A stretch of 64,000 bases of DNA from Ignavibacteriales bacterium (GCA_003538625.1 DPRR01000045.1:320245-384244); one strand, 5' to 3'. Shown: positions 9,440 through 19,442, counted from the stretch's first letter. Numbers and translations: made by a program. Notes: generated from the sequence alone by a model not told the origin.

Positions 9440-11443
9440 TTATTTTATTAAACTCATTTTCTTCGTTTGTACAAAATCCCCTGCTTGCAGTATATAAAAA
9501 TATATTCCGCTTGCGAGTTGTGATGCATTAAAATTAACCGCATAACTTCCTGCATTTCTAAATTCATCGACCAATTTTGTAACTTCATTTCCAAGAACAT
9601 CATAAACTTTTATAGTCTGCCAGCTGCTAACGGCTGCCTGCCAGGTGATTGTTGTGCTGGGGTTAAAGGGATTTGGAAAATTTTGTTTAAGATCAAATCT
9701 ATCTGGAACGAAATTTACTCCCTGATCATCTGCTGAATTTACAGATCCACCATTGAAATATCCGGATACAAAGACAAGGGGAGCATTCCAGTTTATAGCA
9801 ATTTCATTAGAAGCATAACTACCAACATCATCAATATAACAAAGTGCAGGAGGAGTATTTCCGCTAAAATGCGCTTGCAAAACAGGATCATCAAGGTATT
9901 GATCGGGACCTCCTGCCAACAATCCTGGAACAGGATTTACAACTCCATCAGCAACTGACGGACGATGATGAGGATGCATAACAGAATTCGATCCAACACC
10001 GGTTAAAAAAGAAAAATTGTGTGCATTAGTACCAAGTATGTAGTTAATTTGCGTATGAGCTGTTTGAACGTACAGATTATTATTTGTCTGCTCGTAAGCA
10101 TAAATGAGCATCAATGCTTTATTTAGAACATCCGAGTTGCATCCCCAATAATATTCACCTGGATTAATTGCAATGCCAAATCCGTTTGTACTTGATCTGC
10201 CGATTAGAGTGTTGGCATAACTGATCAAACTATTTTTAATCTGATTTTTAACAGTTTGTGACGCACCCGATTGCAAGCTATTCAAGTAAGTTAATAAGGC
10301 AAGATTCTTAACTCTGCTCCAGGACATTGAGCTTGAAATGATTCCACCAGTAGCAAAGTTTGAAATGAAATAAGTGCTATAATCTGATAATCCTGTTGTT
10401 TCAAATAATTCAGAAGCAGCCCACAATCTCTCGTCAGAATCATTAGTGTCACCATATTCGCCGGTAGCAGTACCGGTAGGATTCTTAAATCCTCCGACAG
10501 GAACGATAGTCGGATTATTAATTAAAAAATTCCAGGCAAGAACTGCAGCATTTAAGCACCTATTAGAAAAACTTGTATCAATGGTTTGATATATTCTTGC
10601 AGCTTTTGACATAATCGCTGCAAAATCCCCTGTTGCTGTACTTGATAGAGTATAAATATATCGTATACCTGAATCGTTCTGAGGCATAATGAATGGTTCA
10701 AACTGTTCTTTAGTTACTTTAAAATATACACCTCCATTTTCATTTTGCATTTTTAAAAGCCATTCAATCTCGTATCTGACTTCATCCAATAAATCCGGAA
10801 TTCCATTTCCGCTTTCAGGAATATTTAAATTGTCCTGATTAAATTTTTCCGGATAACTTTCAAAAGCCTGAAGCAAGGTTCCTACTGTGATACCGGAATT
10901 AACAACGTATTTTCCATAATCGCCTGCATCATGCCAGCCGCCTGTTGTCAATCGGAAGCCTGATTGACCAGTGGATGAATGATAAAAGCCGTCACCGGGA
11001 TGACAAGCCGAATGATAGTACACTCCTGCATAAGGCTGCAACAATGAAATACCGCATCTTTGAAAGTAATACCCTTTTAGTGATTTTTTGTAAACATCAT
11101 CATAAACAGTCGGAGATATTTGAAATGAATATGATGAATCACCACCATTAATTTTTATAAAATAATTTCCATTTGATGTAAAGGATGAGAAATCACCTGC
11201 ATATAAAGTCAAATTTGTTGCTGGATCATCTGAGACTGAAAAATACAATTCACCTCTAAATACTATTTGTCCGGATGACGTTTCTACAAGGTAAAAACTA
11301 TCTGCTGCTGATGATGTATAAAATATCTTTTGCAAGTCAGGCAGATATCCCGCTTGATTTACAAATACCTGCGCTCCAGCAAAAGGCGATAGCTGGAGTA
11401 GATAAAAGTATAAATAGAAAAGAGAAAAAATTAGTTTATTCAT
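9440..11443 (-). CDS. Glycoside hydrolase family 9 cellulase with T9SS sorting domain
   Basis: Secreted endo- or exo-glucanase acting on cellulose or other beta-1,4-glucan. Signal peptide about 1-24; an N-terminal CelD-type Ig-like domain about 25-112; then the GH9 (alpha/alpha)6 barrel. Catalytic bases lie in GGWHDAGDYGKYV (Asp172, Asp175), the conserved HPHHRPS is at 490, and the acid is Glu547 in NEIAINWNAPLVF. The last 85 residues are a type A T9SS sorting domain (FPNPFNPSTT to KKMSLIK), so the enzyme is predicted to be released or attached at the cell surface. It converges on the parvulin gene with 11 bp between the stops, so it is not part of the plus-strand operon but fits its function. 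Confidence 0.93.
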   Translation of the reverse strand: MNKLIFSLFYLYFYLLQLSPFAGAQVFVNQAGYLPDLQKIFYTSSAADSFYLVETSSGQIVFRGELYFSVSDDPATNLTLYAGDFSSFTSNGNYFIKINGGDSSYSFQISPTVYDDVYKKSLKGYYFQRCGISLLQPYAGVYYHSACHPGDGFYHSSTGQSGFRLTTGGWHDAGDYGKYVVNSGITVGTLLQAFESYPEKFNQDNLNIPESGNGIPDLLDEVRYEIEWLLKMQNENGGVYFKVTKEQFEPFIMPQNDSGIRYIYTLSSTATGDFAAIMSKAARIYQTIDTSFSNRCLNAAVLAWNFLINNPTIVPVGGFKNPTGTATGEYGDTNDSDERLWAASELFETTGLSDYSTYFISNFATGGIISSSMSWSRVKNLALLTYLNSLQSGASQTVKNQIKNSLISYANTLIGRSSTNGFGIAINPGEYYWGCNSDVLNKALMLIYAYEQTNNNLYVQTAHTQINYILGTNAHNFSFLTGVGSNSVMHPHHRPSVADGVVNPVPGLLAGGPDQYLDDPVLQAHFSGNTPPALCYIDDVGSYASNEIAINWNAPLVFVSGYFNGGSVNSADDQGVNFVPDRFDLKQNFPNPFNPSTTITWQAAVSSWQTIKVYDVLGNEVTKLVDEFRNAGSYAVNFNASQLASGIYFYILQAGDFVQTKKMSLIK

Positions 11444-11588
11444 TTTAATTGTATTTAATTAATGAAACTTCACTTTAAATTTAATTTATTATAATCAATA
11501 AATGGAATGAAAAATCATTTAAGAAAATCATTTTCATCCTAATTTGATTGAACTGTTTTCACCAGATAAGTAATGTTTAAAAAATTAA

Positions 11589-11610
11589 AGGCTCAGAAAA
11601 TTCTGAGCCT
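11589..11610 (-). terminator. Rho-independent terminator of the first nine-heme cytochrome
   Basis: AGGCTCAGAA and TTCTGAGCCT form a 10-bp stem with a 2-nt loop. On the minus strand it is followed by TTTAATTTTTT, about 40 nt after the cytochrome stop. Confidence 0.85.
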
Positions 11611-11651
11611 TTATCTTAACTAACTACTAACCAACTAATCATAAAAATAAA

Positions 11652-13646
11652 TTATTTCATTAAGATCATCTTACGTACTTGTACAAAATTGTTTGCCTCA
11701 AGTCTGTAGAAATAAATTCCTGAAGCATAATTTGTAGCATTCCATTTAACACTGTAAGTTCCTGCAGATTTAACTTCATCAGCAATCACATCAACCTGAT
11801 TTCCCAAAGCATCATAAATAATAACTTTTACATTAGCTTGCTCAGGAATTGAGAAGTTAATTGTAGTTGTAGGATTAAATGGATTCGGATAATTATTCGA
11901 CAATGAATAATCACTTGGAACGTCAGATTTAAGATCATCAACGCTAACAATTCCACCTAATTTTCCAATTGATAAATAAAGTAATCCAACTGTAAAGCGT
12001 GGGTTATGCATACCCATACTTCTGTCTTCTTCAATTTGAACGTAATTGTATAATGCACCAGCTTGATCGAGAGTCCAGGTACTATCAATAACGTTTACAT
12101 TTGGTGATCCAACCGGAGGAAGTAACATAGCCAATTGATGTAACAGTCCTTCAATTTCGATCTGTAATCCTTCAGCTACACCATTTTTATCAAGATCAGC
12201 ACTTCCGTTTATGTATAATTTTTTATCTGAAAAACTCGGACCAAAATTACCGTGGCAATTTGAGCATGCTTCAACATTATCATTTCCATTTCCATCAACC
12301 ATACTGAATGTGTGACCACCAGCCGTTGGAGTTTCGCCAAGTGTATGAGCATTTGGATACATATGACATCCAACGCAAGCATTTTCAATAGCCGCAAAGT
12401 GAGGGGATTGATCTAAGGTCTCGCCCCAGGTGTATGCATTGGTTCCTATTAACATATCACCTTGTGGACCGTGATGAGGACCATAACGGTTATTTAATGA
12501 AGCCAGATAATTTTCTACGAAAGGAACAGCATTTATACGTGATTGATGACAGTTGATACATAGACCGCCTAATCCTGCATTGTCAACTGCTACACCGTTT
12601 TTAAGAGTTGCTGTTACTTTTCTAACCTGATGTAAATTTGTTGCATCGTGCGGATCATGGCAAGTTGCACAGGTAATAGGAATATTAACCTGAACACTTT
12701 GAGCATTGCCTTTTACAAAATCAATAAATCCCTGACCGTTATGACATGGAGTACAAGCATATCTGCTTGAACCGGAATAAAGGTGTGTTTCTGCAGCATG
12801 CACTGAAATATCCCATTGTAATGGGACTATATTATGCATTCCATCTTTGTGACAATATGCGCAAACGTCTGAGGATAAAGAGACATCTATTTTTGAATTA
12901 TCAAGTTGACTTAAATGATTGCTTCCTGGACCGTGACAAGCTTCGCACTGTACATCTGCCCTTTTCATTGCATCAGGATAAAGAGTTAAATATTGATTAT
13001 AAGTTCCCGGGACTAAATTTGAAGGAAAAACAAATGAGAAATCATCAAATCCATCATTTGCAGCAGTCGGATCATTTCCTGTTGTATGACATTTTAGACA
13101 AGACTGATTGAAGAAATTGCCTAGTTCTCCATCAAGACCTTTTTGTGTTGCTTTAGCGTGATTGGTACCTGCCCATTTATCATAAACATAATCAAATAAA
13201 ATATTATTATGGCAGGTTTTGCAGGATGCAGGACCGCCTTCAACTCCATAATACAAGGCTCCATTAAGAATAATTTCCGAAGTTTTAGTACCGGAAGTAA
13301 AAGTTATTTTGTATGTACCCTGAACATCTGGTATGAAGGTTATTATTTGATTTGATGTATCTATATCCTTAATTGCACCAAAGGCAGCATTAGACCCGCT
13401 GGGTTTTTCTGTAAGTGTCCATACAGGATTTGAAAGTGCCACTGTGGATTTTCCGAGCAAATACACCTTTGAATTAATTCCCACATTTTTTAAACCATTA
13501 TAAGAGCGATCAAAATAATGTTCAACTGAATCGATTGATACATCATACGGCGCTACGCCATAAGTTGTAAGCGTTACTGTTTGAGCAATGCTTAGCATCG
13601 TTCCCACAGCAAAGAAGAAAAAGATTGCAAGTACTGAATTTTTCAT
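11652..13646 (-). CDS. Secreted nine-heme cytochrome c with T9SS sorting domain
   Basis: Exported multiheme c-type cytochrome of 664 aa. Signal peptide 1-21; an Ig-like domain about 25-130; then nine CxxCH heme sites at 142, 183, 234, 262, 298, 326, 363, 424 and 461. Extra histidines (HGPG, DPHDATNLH, GPHHGP) could be distal ligands. Residues about 585-664 are a type A T9SS sorting domain ending KMILMK. Expected role: electron transfer at or outside the outer membrane; partner unknown. It is a paralogue of the gene at 14064-16169 (same order of domains, first heme at the same residue). It has its own terminator and a conserved upstream element (13685-13701). SD GAGGAT is 5 nt before the ATG. 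Confidence 0.92.
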   Translation of the reverse strand: MKNSVLAIFFFFAVGTMLSIAQTVTLTTYGVAPYDVSIDSVEHYFDRSYNGLKNVGINSKVYLLGKSTVALSNPVWTLTEKPSGSNAAFGAIKDIDTSNQIITFIPDVQGTYKITFTSGTKTSEIILNGALYYGVEGGPASCKTCHNNILFDYVYDKWAGTNHAKATQKGLDGELGNFFNQSCLKCHTTGNDPTAANDGFDDFSFVFPSNLVPGTYNQYLTLYPDAMKRADVQCEACHGPGSNHLSQLDNSKIDVSLSSDVCAYCHKDGMHNIVPLQWDISVHAAETHLYSGSSRYACTPCHNGQGFIDFVKGNAQSVQVNIPITCATCHDPHDATNLHQVRKVTATLKNGVAVDNAGLGGLCINCHQSRINAVPFVENYLASLNNRYGPHHGPQGDMLIGTNAYTWGETLDQSPHFAAIENACVGCHMYPNAHTLGETPTAGGHTFSMVDGNGNDNVEACSNCHGNFGPSFSDKKLYINGSADLDKNGVAEGLQIEIEGLLHQLAMLLPPVGSPNVNVIDSTWTLDQAGALYNYVQIEEDRSMGMHNPRFTVGLLYLSIGKLGGIVSVDDLKSDVPSDYSLSNNYPNPFNPTTTINFSIPEQANVKVIIYDALGNQVDVIADEVKSAGTYSVKWNATNYASGIYFYRLEANNFVQVRKMILMK

Positions 13647-13684
13647 ACATTATCCTCAATGAATTATTTATTTCTGTTTTGCTA

Positions 13685-13701
13685 AATCAAACTGCGTTCC
13701 A
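13685..13701 (-). promoter_or_regulatory. 17-bp element shared by both cytochrome genes (copy 1)
   Basis: On the gene strand this reads TGGAACGCAGTTTGATT and lies 38 nt upstream of the ATG. The identical 17-mer occurs 39 nt upstream of the other cytochrome. The pattern TGGAAC-N5-TTGAT resembles a sigma-54 -24/-12 promoter except that GA stands where GC is usual. Beyond it, 13702-14002 holds no gene or structure that I recognise. Confidence 0.6.
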
Positions 13702-14002
13702 AAGGTATATGATTAGCAATAGTTATATTTGATTAAAAATTTCAATTATTAAAATGATGCTAATTCTCAATCATAATAGAAAATCATGCCTTTTCTTATT
13801 TTCAAGAAATTAATAACCAGTTATACAAGCAAAACGAAGCTTTATAGCTAGCAAATATTGGCATATGTAATTAATAAATTGCAAATAAAAATTCGATCGA
13901 AGAATCAGAAACTTTTCAAATAACTTTAGTTTAAGATAAACTTTTTTGAAAACTAATCAATTCAAATTTCTGGTTTAAGCAACAATTTATTTCAAAATAG
14001 AG

Positions 14003-14023
14003 AACCCGCATAAAGCGGGTTCG
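14003..14023 (-). terminator. Rho-independent terminator of the second nine-heme cytochrome
   Basis: GAACCCGC (14003-14010) and GCGGGTTC (14016-14023) form a perfect 8-bp stem with a 5-nt loop, 40 nt downstream of the minus-strand stop and followed by a moderately T-rich stretch. Confidence 0.85.
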
Positions 14024-14063
14024 TTGAACTTAACTAAGAACTAACTAACTAATAATTCTTGAT

Positions 14064-16169
14064 TTATTTCATCAGAATCATTTTACGTACTTGAACAAAT
14101 TTTTCAGTTTCAAGTTTGTAGAAATAAATTCCTGATGAATAATTTGCTGCATTCCATTTAACACTATAAGTTCCAGGAGATTTAACATCATCTGTCAAAA
14201 TCTCTACCTGATTTCCTAGTACATCATAGATAATAACCTTAACATTGGATTGCTCAGGAATTGTAAAGTTTATTGTTGTAGAAGGGTTAAATGGATTAGG
14301 ATAATTTTGTGTTAATTGGTATTCCTGAGGAATTCCATCTTTAGGATAATCAACAGAAACCACTCCACCCATATCTTCAATAGCTGTTTTTAATAATGCA
14401 AAAGTAAATGCAGGATTGTGAATACCAAAACTTCTATCCTCTTCAATCCATATATAAACATAACCAGCTCGCATAATTGCCGGAGTTAACGCCATTGAAT
14501 CTGCATTGGTTGTTGTAATGGAAACATTTCCATTTGCATCATGAGGTAAGTACTCTGAAAGTTGTTCCATTAAACCATGAATTTCAAGTTGAAGTCCTTG
14601 AGCAATACCGTCTCCATTAAGATCAGCATTTCCATTTACATAATATTTTTTATCCTTAAATGATGTGCCAACATTACCATGACATGGAGCGCAAGCTTCA
14701 ACATGATCATTGCCTTCAGCATCATTCATATTAAATGAGTGTCCGCCAACTAAATTGATGTTACCCTGAGGATCAGCAAGTTCACCAGCCATATGGCAAT
14801 CAACGCAAGCATTACCACCAGCTACGGCGTGTGGAGAACTTGGGAATTCTATACCATAATCAGGTGCATTTTTACCGATCAGCATATCTGCTTGTGGACC
14901 ATGATGCGCACCGTAATGTGCACTTTGATTGTTGGTGTCATTTGCATATGTTTTTGCATATCTACGGCTTCTATGGCAATCCATACATTGAGCGCCGGTT
15001 CCATATTTTTCGAATGTAACAGGAGTACCATCACCAAGTTGTGTATCAGAATACCTTAACTGATGTAAATTGGTAGCATCATGAGGATCATGGCAAACTG
15101 CGCAAGTGATGTTTGTTGCAGGTGGTCTGTATAATGTTGCAGCTGGTAATCCAACTGCATCAACAGGTCTTCCTTCTTTAACCCACTGTACATATCCTGA
15201 ACCACTATGGCAAGGTGAACAACCATTTCTATCTGTAGAAGTTACATAAAAACCTTTAGCATGACCGCCTTCAAATCCACGTCCATCAAATTCTGTAGCA
15301 TCATCACCTGAATGTCTCCACTGTTCCGGAAAAGCGTGATGAGTTCCGGAATCATGACACCATGCGCAATTTTCTGTGATTAAGCTTTTCATTTCTCTTT
15401 CAGGAGCATAAGGATTAGTAACGTGTCCGCTTCCCGGACCATGACAGCTTTCGCATTGAATATTAGCTAATTTCATCGCATTTGGTGAATTAGTTAATAA
15501 CCAATTCCATGTATTTGGTCCTAATGAATCTGGTCCGGTTGGATAAACAAAATCTCTATCATCAAAACCATCATTATTTGCCCCTGGTATATATCCGGTA
15601 GTGTGGCAGCTAATGCAATTTGGTCCATAGTGATCACTTAACGTACCGTTCATTGCTTCTGTAAAAATATTTGCGTGACCAGTACCAAGCCATTTATTAT
15701 AAATTCCCGGATTATCGTTTGGTAATGGTCCATGACAGTTTTTGCAACTGGCATCTGCACCTAAACCAAGATAGAGACCTGCATCAATAAAGATGGAACC
15801 AGATTTAGTTCCATCTGAAAATTTAATTTCATAATTACCTACTACGTCAGGAACAAAGGCAACTACTTGATTAGATGTATCAATAACTTTTGGAGCTGTA
15901 AATACAGCGTTTGAGCCTGAAGGTTTTGAAACAAATTCCCATGTGGGGTTTGTTAAAGAAAGAGTTGAAGATCCCTTTAAAAAGACTTTCACTTCTTTAC
16001 CAACATTAAGAAGTCCATTGTATGATTTGTCAAAGAATTTTGGATTTCCAGTATCACGCGCAACATCCCTTGGAGTAACACCAAATGACTTTACGCTGAC
16101 TGTCTGCGCAAAACTTGATAATGTTCCTGCAGCAAAAATGAAAATGAACGCGAGTATTAATTTTTTCAT
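14064..16169 (-). CDS. Secreted nine-heme cytochrome c with T9SS sorting domain, paralogue
   Basis: Exported multiheme cytochrome of 701 aa and the larger of two paralogues. Signal peptide 1-21, Ig-like domain about 25-130, then nine CxxCH sites beginning at residue 142 (CKNCH, CISCH, CESCH, CAWCH, CSPCH, CAVCH, CMDCH, CVDCH, CAPCH in order). Conserved blocks shared with the neighbour include CHDPHDATNLHQ, HHGPQ-DMLIG and a late CHGN. The final 80 residues form a T9SS type A sorting domain (NYPNPFNPSTT to KMILMK). SD AAAGGGAA precedes the ATG. Likely function is electron transfer on the cell surface; enzyme activity such as hydroxylamine oxidation is not supported because the heme spacing and crosslink Tyr are not evident. 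Confidence 0.92.
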   Translation of the reverse strand: MKKLILAFIFIFAAGTLSSFAQTVSVKSFGVTPRDVARDTGNPKFFDKSYNGLLNVGKEVKVFLKGSSTLSLTNPTWEFVSKPSGSNAVFTAPKVIDTSNQVVAFVPDVVGNYEIKFSDGTKSGSIFIDAGLYLGLGADASCKNCHGPLPNDNPGIYNKWLGTGHANIFTEAMNGTLSDHYGPNCISCHTTGYIPGANNDGFDDRDFVYPTGPDSLGPNTWNWLLTNSPNAMKLANIQCESCHGPGSGHVTNPYAPEREMKSLITENCAWCHDSGTHHAFPEQWRHSGDDATEFDGRGFEGGHAKGFYVTSTDRNGCSPCHSGSGYVQWVKEGRPVDAVGLPAATLYRPPATNITCAVCHDPHDATNLHQLRYSDTQLGDGTPVTFEKYGTGAQCMDCHRSRRYAKTYANDTNNQSAHYGAHHGPQADMLIGKNAPDYGIEFPSSPHAVAGGNACVDCHMAGELADPQGNINLVGGHSFNMNDAEGNDHVEACAPCHGNVGTSFKDKKYYVNGNADLNGDGIAQGLQLEIHGLMEQLSEYLPHDANGNVSITTTNADSMALTPAIMRAGYVYIWIEEDRSFGIHNPAFTFALLKTAIEDMGGVVSVDYPKDGIPQEYQLTQNYPNPFNPSTTINFTIPEQSNVKVIIYDVLGNQVEILTDDVKSPGTYSVKWNAANYSSGIYFYKLETEKFVQVRKMILMK

Positions 16170-16208
16170 AAGCTTCCCTTTGTGAATTAATGTTTATCTG
16201 AAAAGTTT

Positions 16209-16225
16209 AATCAAACTGCGTTCCA
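16209..16225 (-). promoter_or_regulatory. 17-bp element shared by both cytochrome genes (copy 2)
   Basis: Identical to 13685-13701 (TGGAACGCAGTTTGATT on the gene strand), 39 nt upstream of the ATG. The surrounding bases are not conserved, so selection on this short block is likely. It could be a sigma-54-like promoter or an operator for a common regulator. Confidence 0.6.
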
Positions 16226-16447
16226 TAGTTTCATAAAGGTCAATAATTTTTTTATCAAATAATTTAACTATTTGAACAGTTTTTCTTATTGAAAAGTGCT
16301 GGAATTGTAACTGGCTTCTCATCATTAAGAAGTGAAGAAAAAAAAATTTTCAATATTGAGGGTTGCTTCGCAGTTAGCAAATAATGAGTGTTGGGAAGTT
16401 TTAATATTAATCAAATAATTGTTTTAGTCTGAAGGCAAAACTATAGA

Positions 16448-18130
16448 TCAGTATTCCAGAGTAAACCTAAGCAAAGCATAATTTAATTTTGAAGTGATAT
16501 TTTTTGAAACGTTATTACTGTTTTTCTGATTATATGATATGTCAAATATAAAATCCCGGATGGGTTCTATTTTAAATCCGATGCTATAAAAATTTGTATT
16601 TACTCTTTCACCATCCAAAAAATATGCACGATCCGTTTTAAGTATATAACCGTGACTTAATGCAATATCACCACCTACATTTTTTATAAGTGTGCCGTCT
16701 TCAGAATAAATATTATTACCCTCCCGCTGGTAACGATATTCTAATGTCATTCTTATCCACTCATTAAAATTGAAGCTTGATCTTAACATCAGTTCATCTG
16801 CATTCGGTCCAATCCTGTGTCCTAAATTTGCACCAAAAGCAGTGTAGTTATTTTTAATATCAAAATGAGTATAAACATAGGGTCGTATTTTTGTGTATTC
16901 CAGGATTAATGAAAGATCATTTATACTGAGCGGTCGATACCAGAAGGCACCAAGTTGATAAGCAGTTTTATTTGTGTACTTTTCTAAATCACCAAGATTA
17001 CTTAAAATATTTTCATCCAGTAAAAAAGTTCCCTGCAATTCTAAATTTTTTACAAACTTTGTTTGAAGATCAAAATAAATGTTACCGTTATCTCTATCCT
17101 GAATTCCCATTTCAATAAATTTATAAAAAGTTACAGGAGTTAAATATCCAAGTTCTATTCCACGTCCGGAATAAATCATTGTTTCACCAATGCCCACATC
17201 AAATAGATTATCAAACTTCAATTTTAAATGATTGTGTGCAAAATATTTTGTGTACCTCTCTGAAGGAGTGTAGCTGAAGTACCCGGTAGTAGAAGCATGA
17301 AGTGAAGTAAAACTAATGATACCATAATCAAAATTAAATTTTATAAAATCCATAGTTGGATTATCACCGGATAAAACTAATTTACTTCCGTATCCATAAC
17401 CCAGTGTTATATCCTCCCTGCCTAATTGAACGCTGACATTCATTTTTTTATATGGCTCAGCATGATACTTTAAATATCCGTAAGTAAAATCATAATTACC
17501 GATGTTTTCAGAATTCTCAAGCCACTTAAAACTGGTAAGTAATCTCGGCTCAATAACTTCAGCTAAATGTTTATCTCCGCTTACTCCCCCTTTAAATACA
17601 GTAAGATTGTAGCCGAGATGATTGAAAACAGTACCGCGTATTCTAAAACCTATATCGTACAAATTAGAATTTATTGCATAGTCTTTTGAAAAATCCTGTG
17701 CATGATAAAAATGTCCGAGCCATTCAAAGTAGACATTATTTTCGGGCTCTTTATAAGCATATAGATATTTTACTTTATCTGTTATCATTTGATCAAGATC
17801 AGAAAATAAACCGTGCTTAGGGTTGAACAATTGAGTTGATGAGTCAGGATTAATTGAATCCGAAAATTCCACTAAATATTTTGCCAATATTTTTTTTTCG
17901 GTTGAGCTAAGTTCCGAATTTCTATTGTTTACATCTTCAAGCAAATTTTTAACTTCAAACCGGGAAAGTACAGGATCATCTTCCCTGATAAATGAAAGTA
18001 TCCCTTTAACTTTCATTTCTTTTAGAAAAGTATAAACGCCATTGGTAATTGGAACGTTTTCTACCTGTGAGAATGTTATATCCATTAAAAAGAAAGCTAT
18101 CATCGATATTAAAACTGAAATAATTCTCAC
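16448..18130 (-). CDS. Outer-membrane beta-barrel protein, capsule-assembly Wzi-like
   Basis: A 560-aa protein with a signal peptide (about 1-21), an alpha-helical, charged segment (about 25-140) and then many alternating amphipathic beta strands rich in Tyr, Phe and Gly, ending in Phe-Thr-Leu-Glu-Tyr. The barrel part resembles the Wzi capsule-assembly family common in this phylum, including YGYLKYHAEPYKK and QLGREDITLGYGYGS. The start codon appears to be GTG at 18130; AGGA lies 7 nt upstream, and the frame gives a normal signal peptide from there. No capsule genes are adjacent, so the role in surface polysaccharide binding is inferred from the family only. Confidence 0.7.
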   Translation of the reverse strand: MRIISVLISMIAFFLMDITFSQVENVPITNGVYTFLKEMKVKGILSFIREDDPVLSRFEVKNLLEDVNNRNSELSSTEKKILAKYLVEFSDSINPDSSTQLFNPKHGLFSDLDQMITDKVKYLYAYKEPENNVYFEWLGHFYHAQDFSKDYAINSNLYDIGFRIRGTVFNHLGYNLTVFKGGVSGDKHLAEVIEPRLLTSFKWLENSENIGNYDFTYGYLKYHAEPYKKMNVSVQLGREDITLGYGYGSKLVLSGDNPTMDFIKFNFDYGIISFTSLHASTTGYFSYTPSERYTKYFAHNHLKLKFDNLFDVGIGETMIYSGRGIELGYLTPVTFYKFIEMGIQDRDNGNIYFDLQTKFVKNLELQGTFLLDENILSNLGDLEKYTNKTAYQLGAFWYRPLSINDLSLILEYTKIRPYVYTHFDIKNNYTAFGANLGHRIGPNADELMLRSSFNFNEWIRMTLEYRYQREGNNIYSEDGTLIKNVGGDIALSHGYILKTDRAYFLDGERVNTNFYSIGFKIEPIRDFIFDISYNQKNSNNVSKNITSKLNYALLRFTLEY

Positions 18131-18252
18131 GTATTTATCCTGTTTTTGATCTGCAAATATAAACTATAATTATAAAACATCATTTTTACTTTCATGTATA
18201 CTTTGATATATAGTTTTTAGATTACGGTGTAAATAAGTAATTTTGCTTTAAA

Positions 18253-18531
18253 ATGATTGGAAAAATGAGAACAATTTATTTAAAAGTTAAACAGAATGGT
18301 TTCTTCAGAAAAATTTCTGTTGATATGGCATTTTTAGCAGCACATAAAATAATTAGACTGCCTAAGTATTATTTTGAAGAGGGATTATTTCTCTCACATA
18401 AAAATAAGAGTGAGGGATCTTCAATTGAAGAATATTATCTGACAAGGGACAAAATCAAAAATGAGGATAATGATTTTTACTACTTTAAATTACCATTTAA
18501 GATAGAAGAGATTACCGATATATCTGTTTGA
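18253..18531 (+). CDS. Small hypothetical protein
   Basis: A 92-aa charged protein without signal peptide or membrane segment; I recognise no family. It has an acidic middle (EGSSIEEYYLTRDK) and ends with IEEITDISV. It lies in the divergent gap after the Wzi-like gene and 48 bp before the DUF3078 gene on the same strand, so it may be the first gene of that transcript. A second in-frame ATG at 18265 is an alternative start. Composition and length make it a plausible real gene. Confidence 0.5.
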   Translation: MIGKMRTIYLKVKQNGFFRKISVDMAFLAAHKIIRLPKYYFEEGLFLSHKNKSEGSSIEEYYLTRDKIKNEDNDFYYFKLPFKIEEITDISV

Positions 18532-18579
18532 TGAAAATTACAAACCTGCTGATCAATTACTAATTACTGAGGATTAAAA

Positions 18580-19425
18580 ATGAAAAAACTATTTTTAATA
18601 TTTTTTCTGGCAATTTCATTTAATACATTTTCACAGGATATTCCGGATTCTCTACTAATACAGGGTTGGAATATGACCGGTGTAGTAGGATTAAATCTTA
18701 GCCAGACTGCATTTTCAAATTGGGCACAAGGCGGTACAAATTCTCTTGCTTATTCCATCTATTCTAATCTTGGCGGAATCTATTTTAATTTTCCCTGGAA
18801 ATGGAAAAACAGATTGAATGTTGTTTACGGAAGAACAAAACTGCAGGATATAGGTTATAGAACCACTGAGAATGATATCTATTTTGAAAGTGTAGCTTCA
18901 AGAAATATTGGCTGGGTGGTCGATCCATATGTAGCCGTAACTTTTAGAAGTGCAGTCACAAAAGGTTTTGATTATTCAGTTACACCTGATACTCAGATAG
19001 TAGATTTTTTTGATCCCGGTTATCTCACAGAAGCGATAGGATTTACTTACGATCAAAATAAAATAATTACAACCAGACTTGGATTAGCTTTTCAACAAAC
19101 TTTTACAAATAGATTTACTAAATACACCGATGATCCTGAAACTGCTGAAATTGAAAAATTTAAATTTGATACCGGTTTGGAATCAGTTACAGAAGTTAAA
19201 TATGGATTTTTACCAAACATGACGTATTACAGTTTCTTAAGATTATTTACCCGATTTACTTCGATGGATGTTTGGGATGTAAGGTGGGATAACATAGTTA
19301 CTGCAAAAATTAATGATTATATAAATGTAAACCTTGCTGTAACTTTAATTCATGAAATAACACAAACAAGAAGAACACAATTAAGAGAAGCATTGCAGCT
19401 TGGATTTAGTTATAACTTATTCTAA
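18580..19425 (+). CDS. DUF3078 family secreted/outer-membrane protein
   Basis: A 281-aa protein with a signal peptide (1-18, cleavage near TFS-QD). The family signature is visible near the N-terminus: GWNMTGVVGLNLSQTAFSNW followed by AQGGTNS. The rest is a series of amphipathic beta strands ending in GFSYNLF, as for a small outer-membrane barrel. Function is unknown in the family. GAGGAT lies 5 nt upstream of the ATG. It is followed after 17 bp by mscS. Confidence 0.82.
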   Translation: MKKLFLIFFLAISFNTFSQDIPDSLLIQGWNMTGVVGLNLSQTAFSNWAQGGTNSLAYSIYSNLGGIYFNFPWKWKNRLNVVYGRTKLQDIGYRTTENDIYFESVASRNIGWVVDPYVAVTFRSAVTKGFDYSVTPDTQIVDFFDPGYLTEAIGFTYDQNKIITTRLGLAFQQTFTNRFTKYTDDPETAEIEKFKFDTGLESVTEVKYGFLPNMTYYSFLRLFTRFTSMDVWDVRWDNIVTAKINDYINVNLAVTLIHEITQTRRTQLREALQLGFSYNLF

Positions 19426-19442
19426 AATATTAATAAAAAATT

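Noticed and set aside
327..11443. Classical SusC/SusD polysaccharide utilisation locus
   Set aside because: The cluster has the hydrolases but no SusC-like receptor, SusD lipoprotein or regulator beside it.
11652..16169. Hydroxylamine oxidoreductase or nitrite reductase
   Set aside because: CxxCH motifs only, no CxxCK or evident crosslink site, and fused Ig and sorting domains; enzymatic function is not supported.
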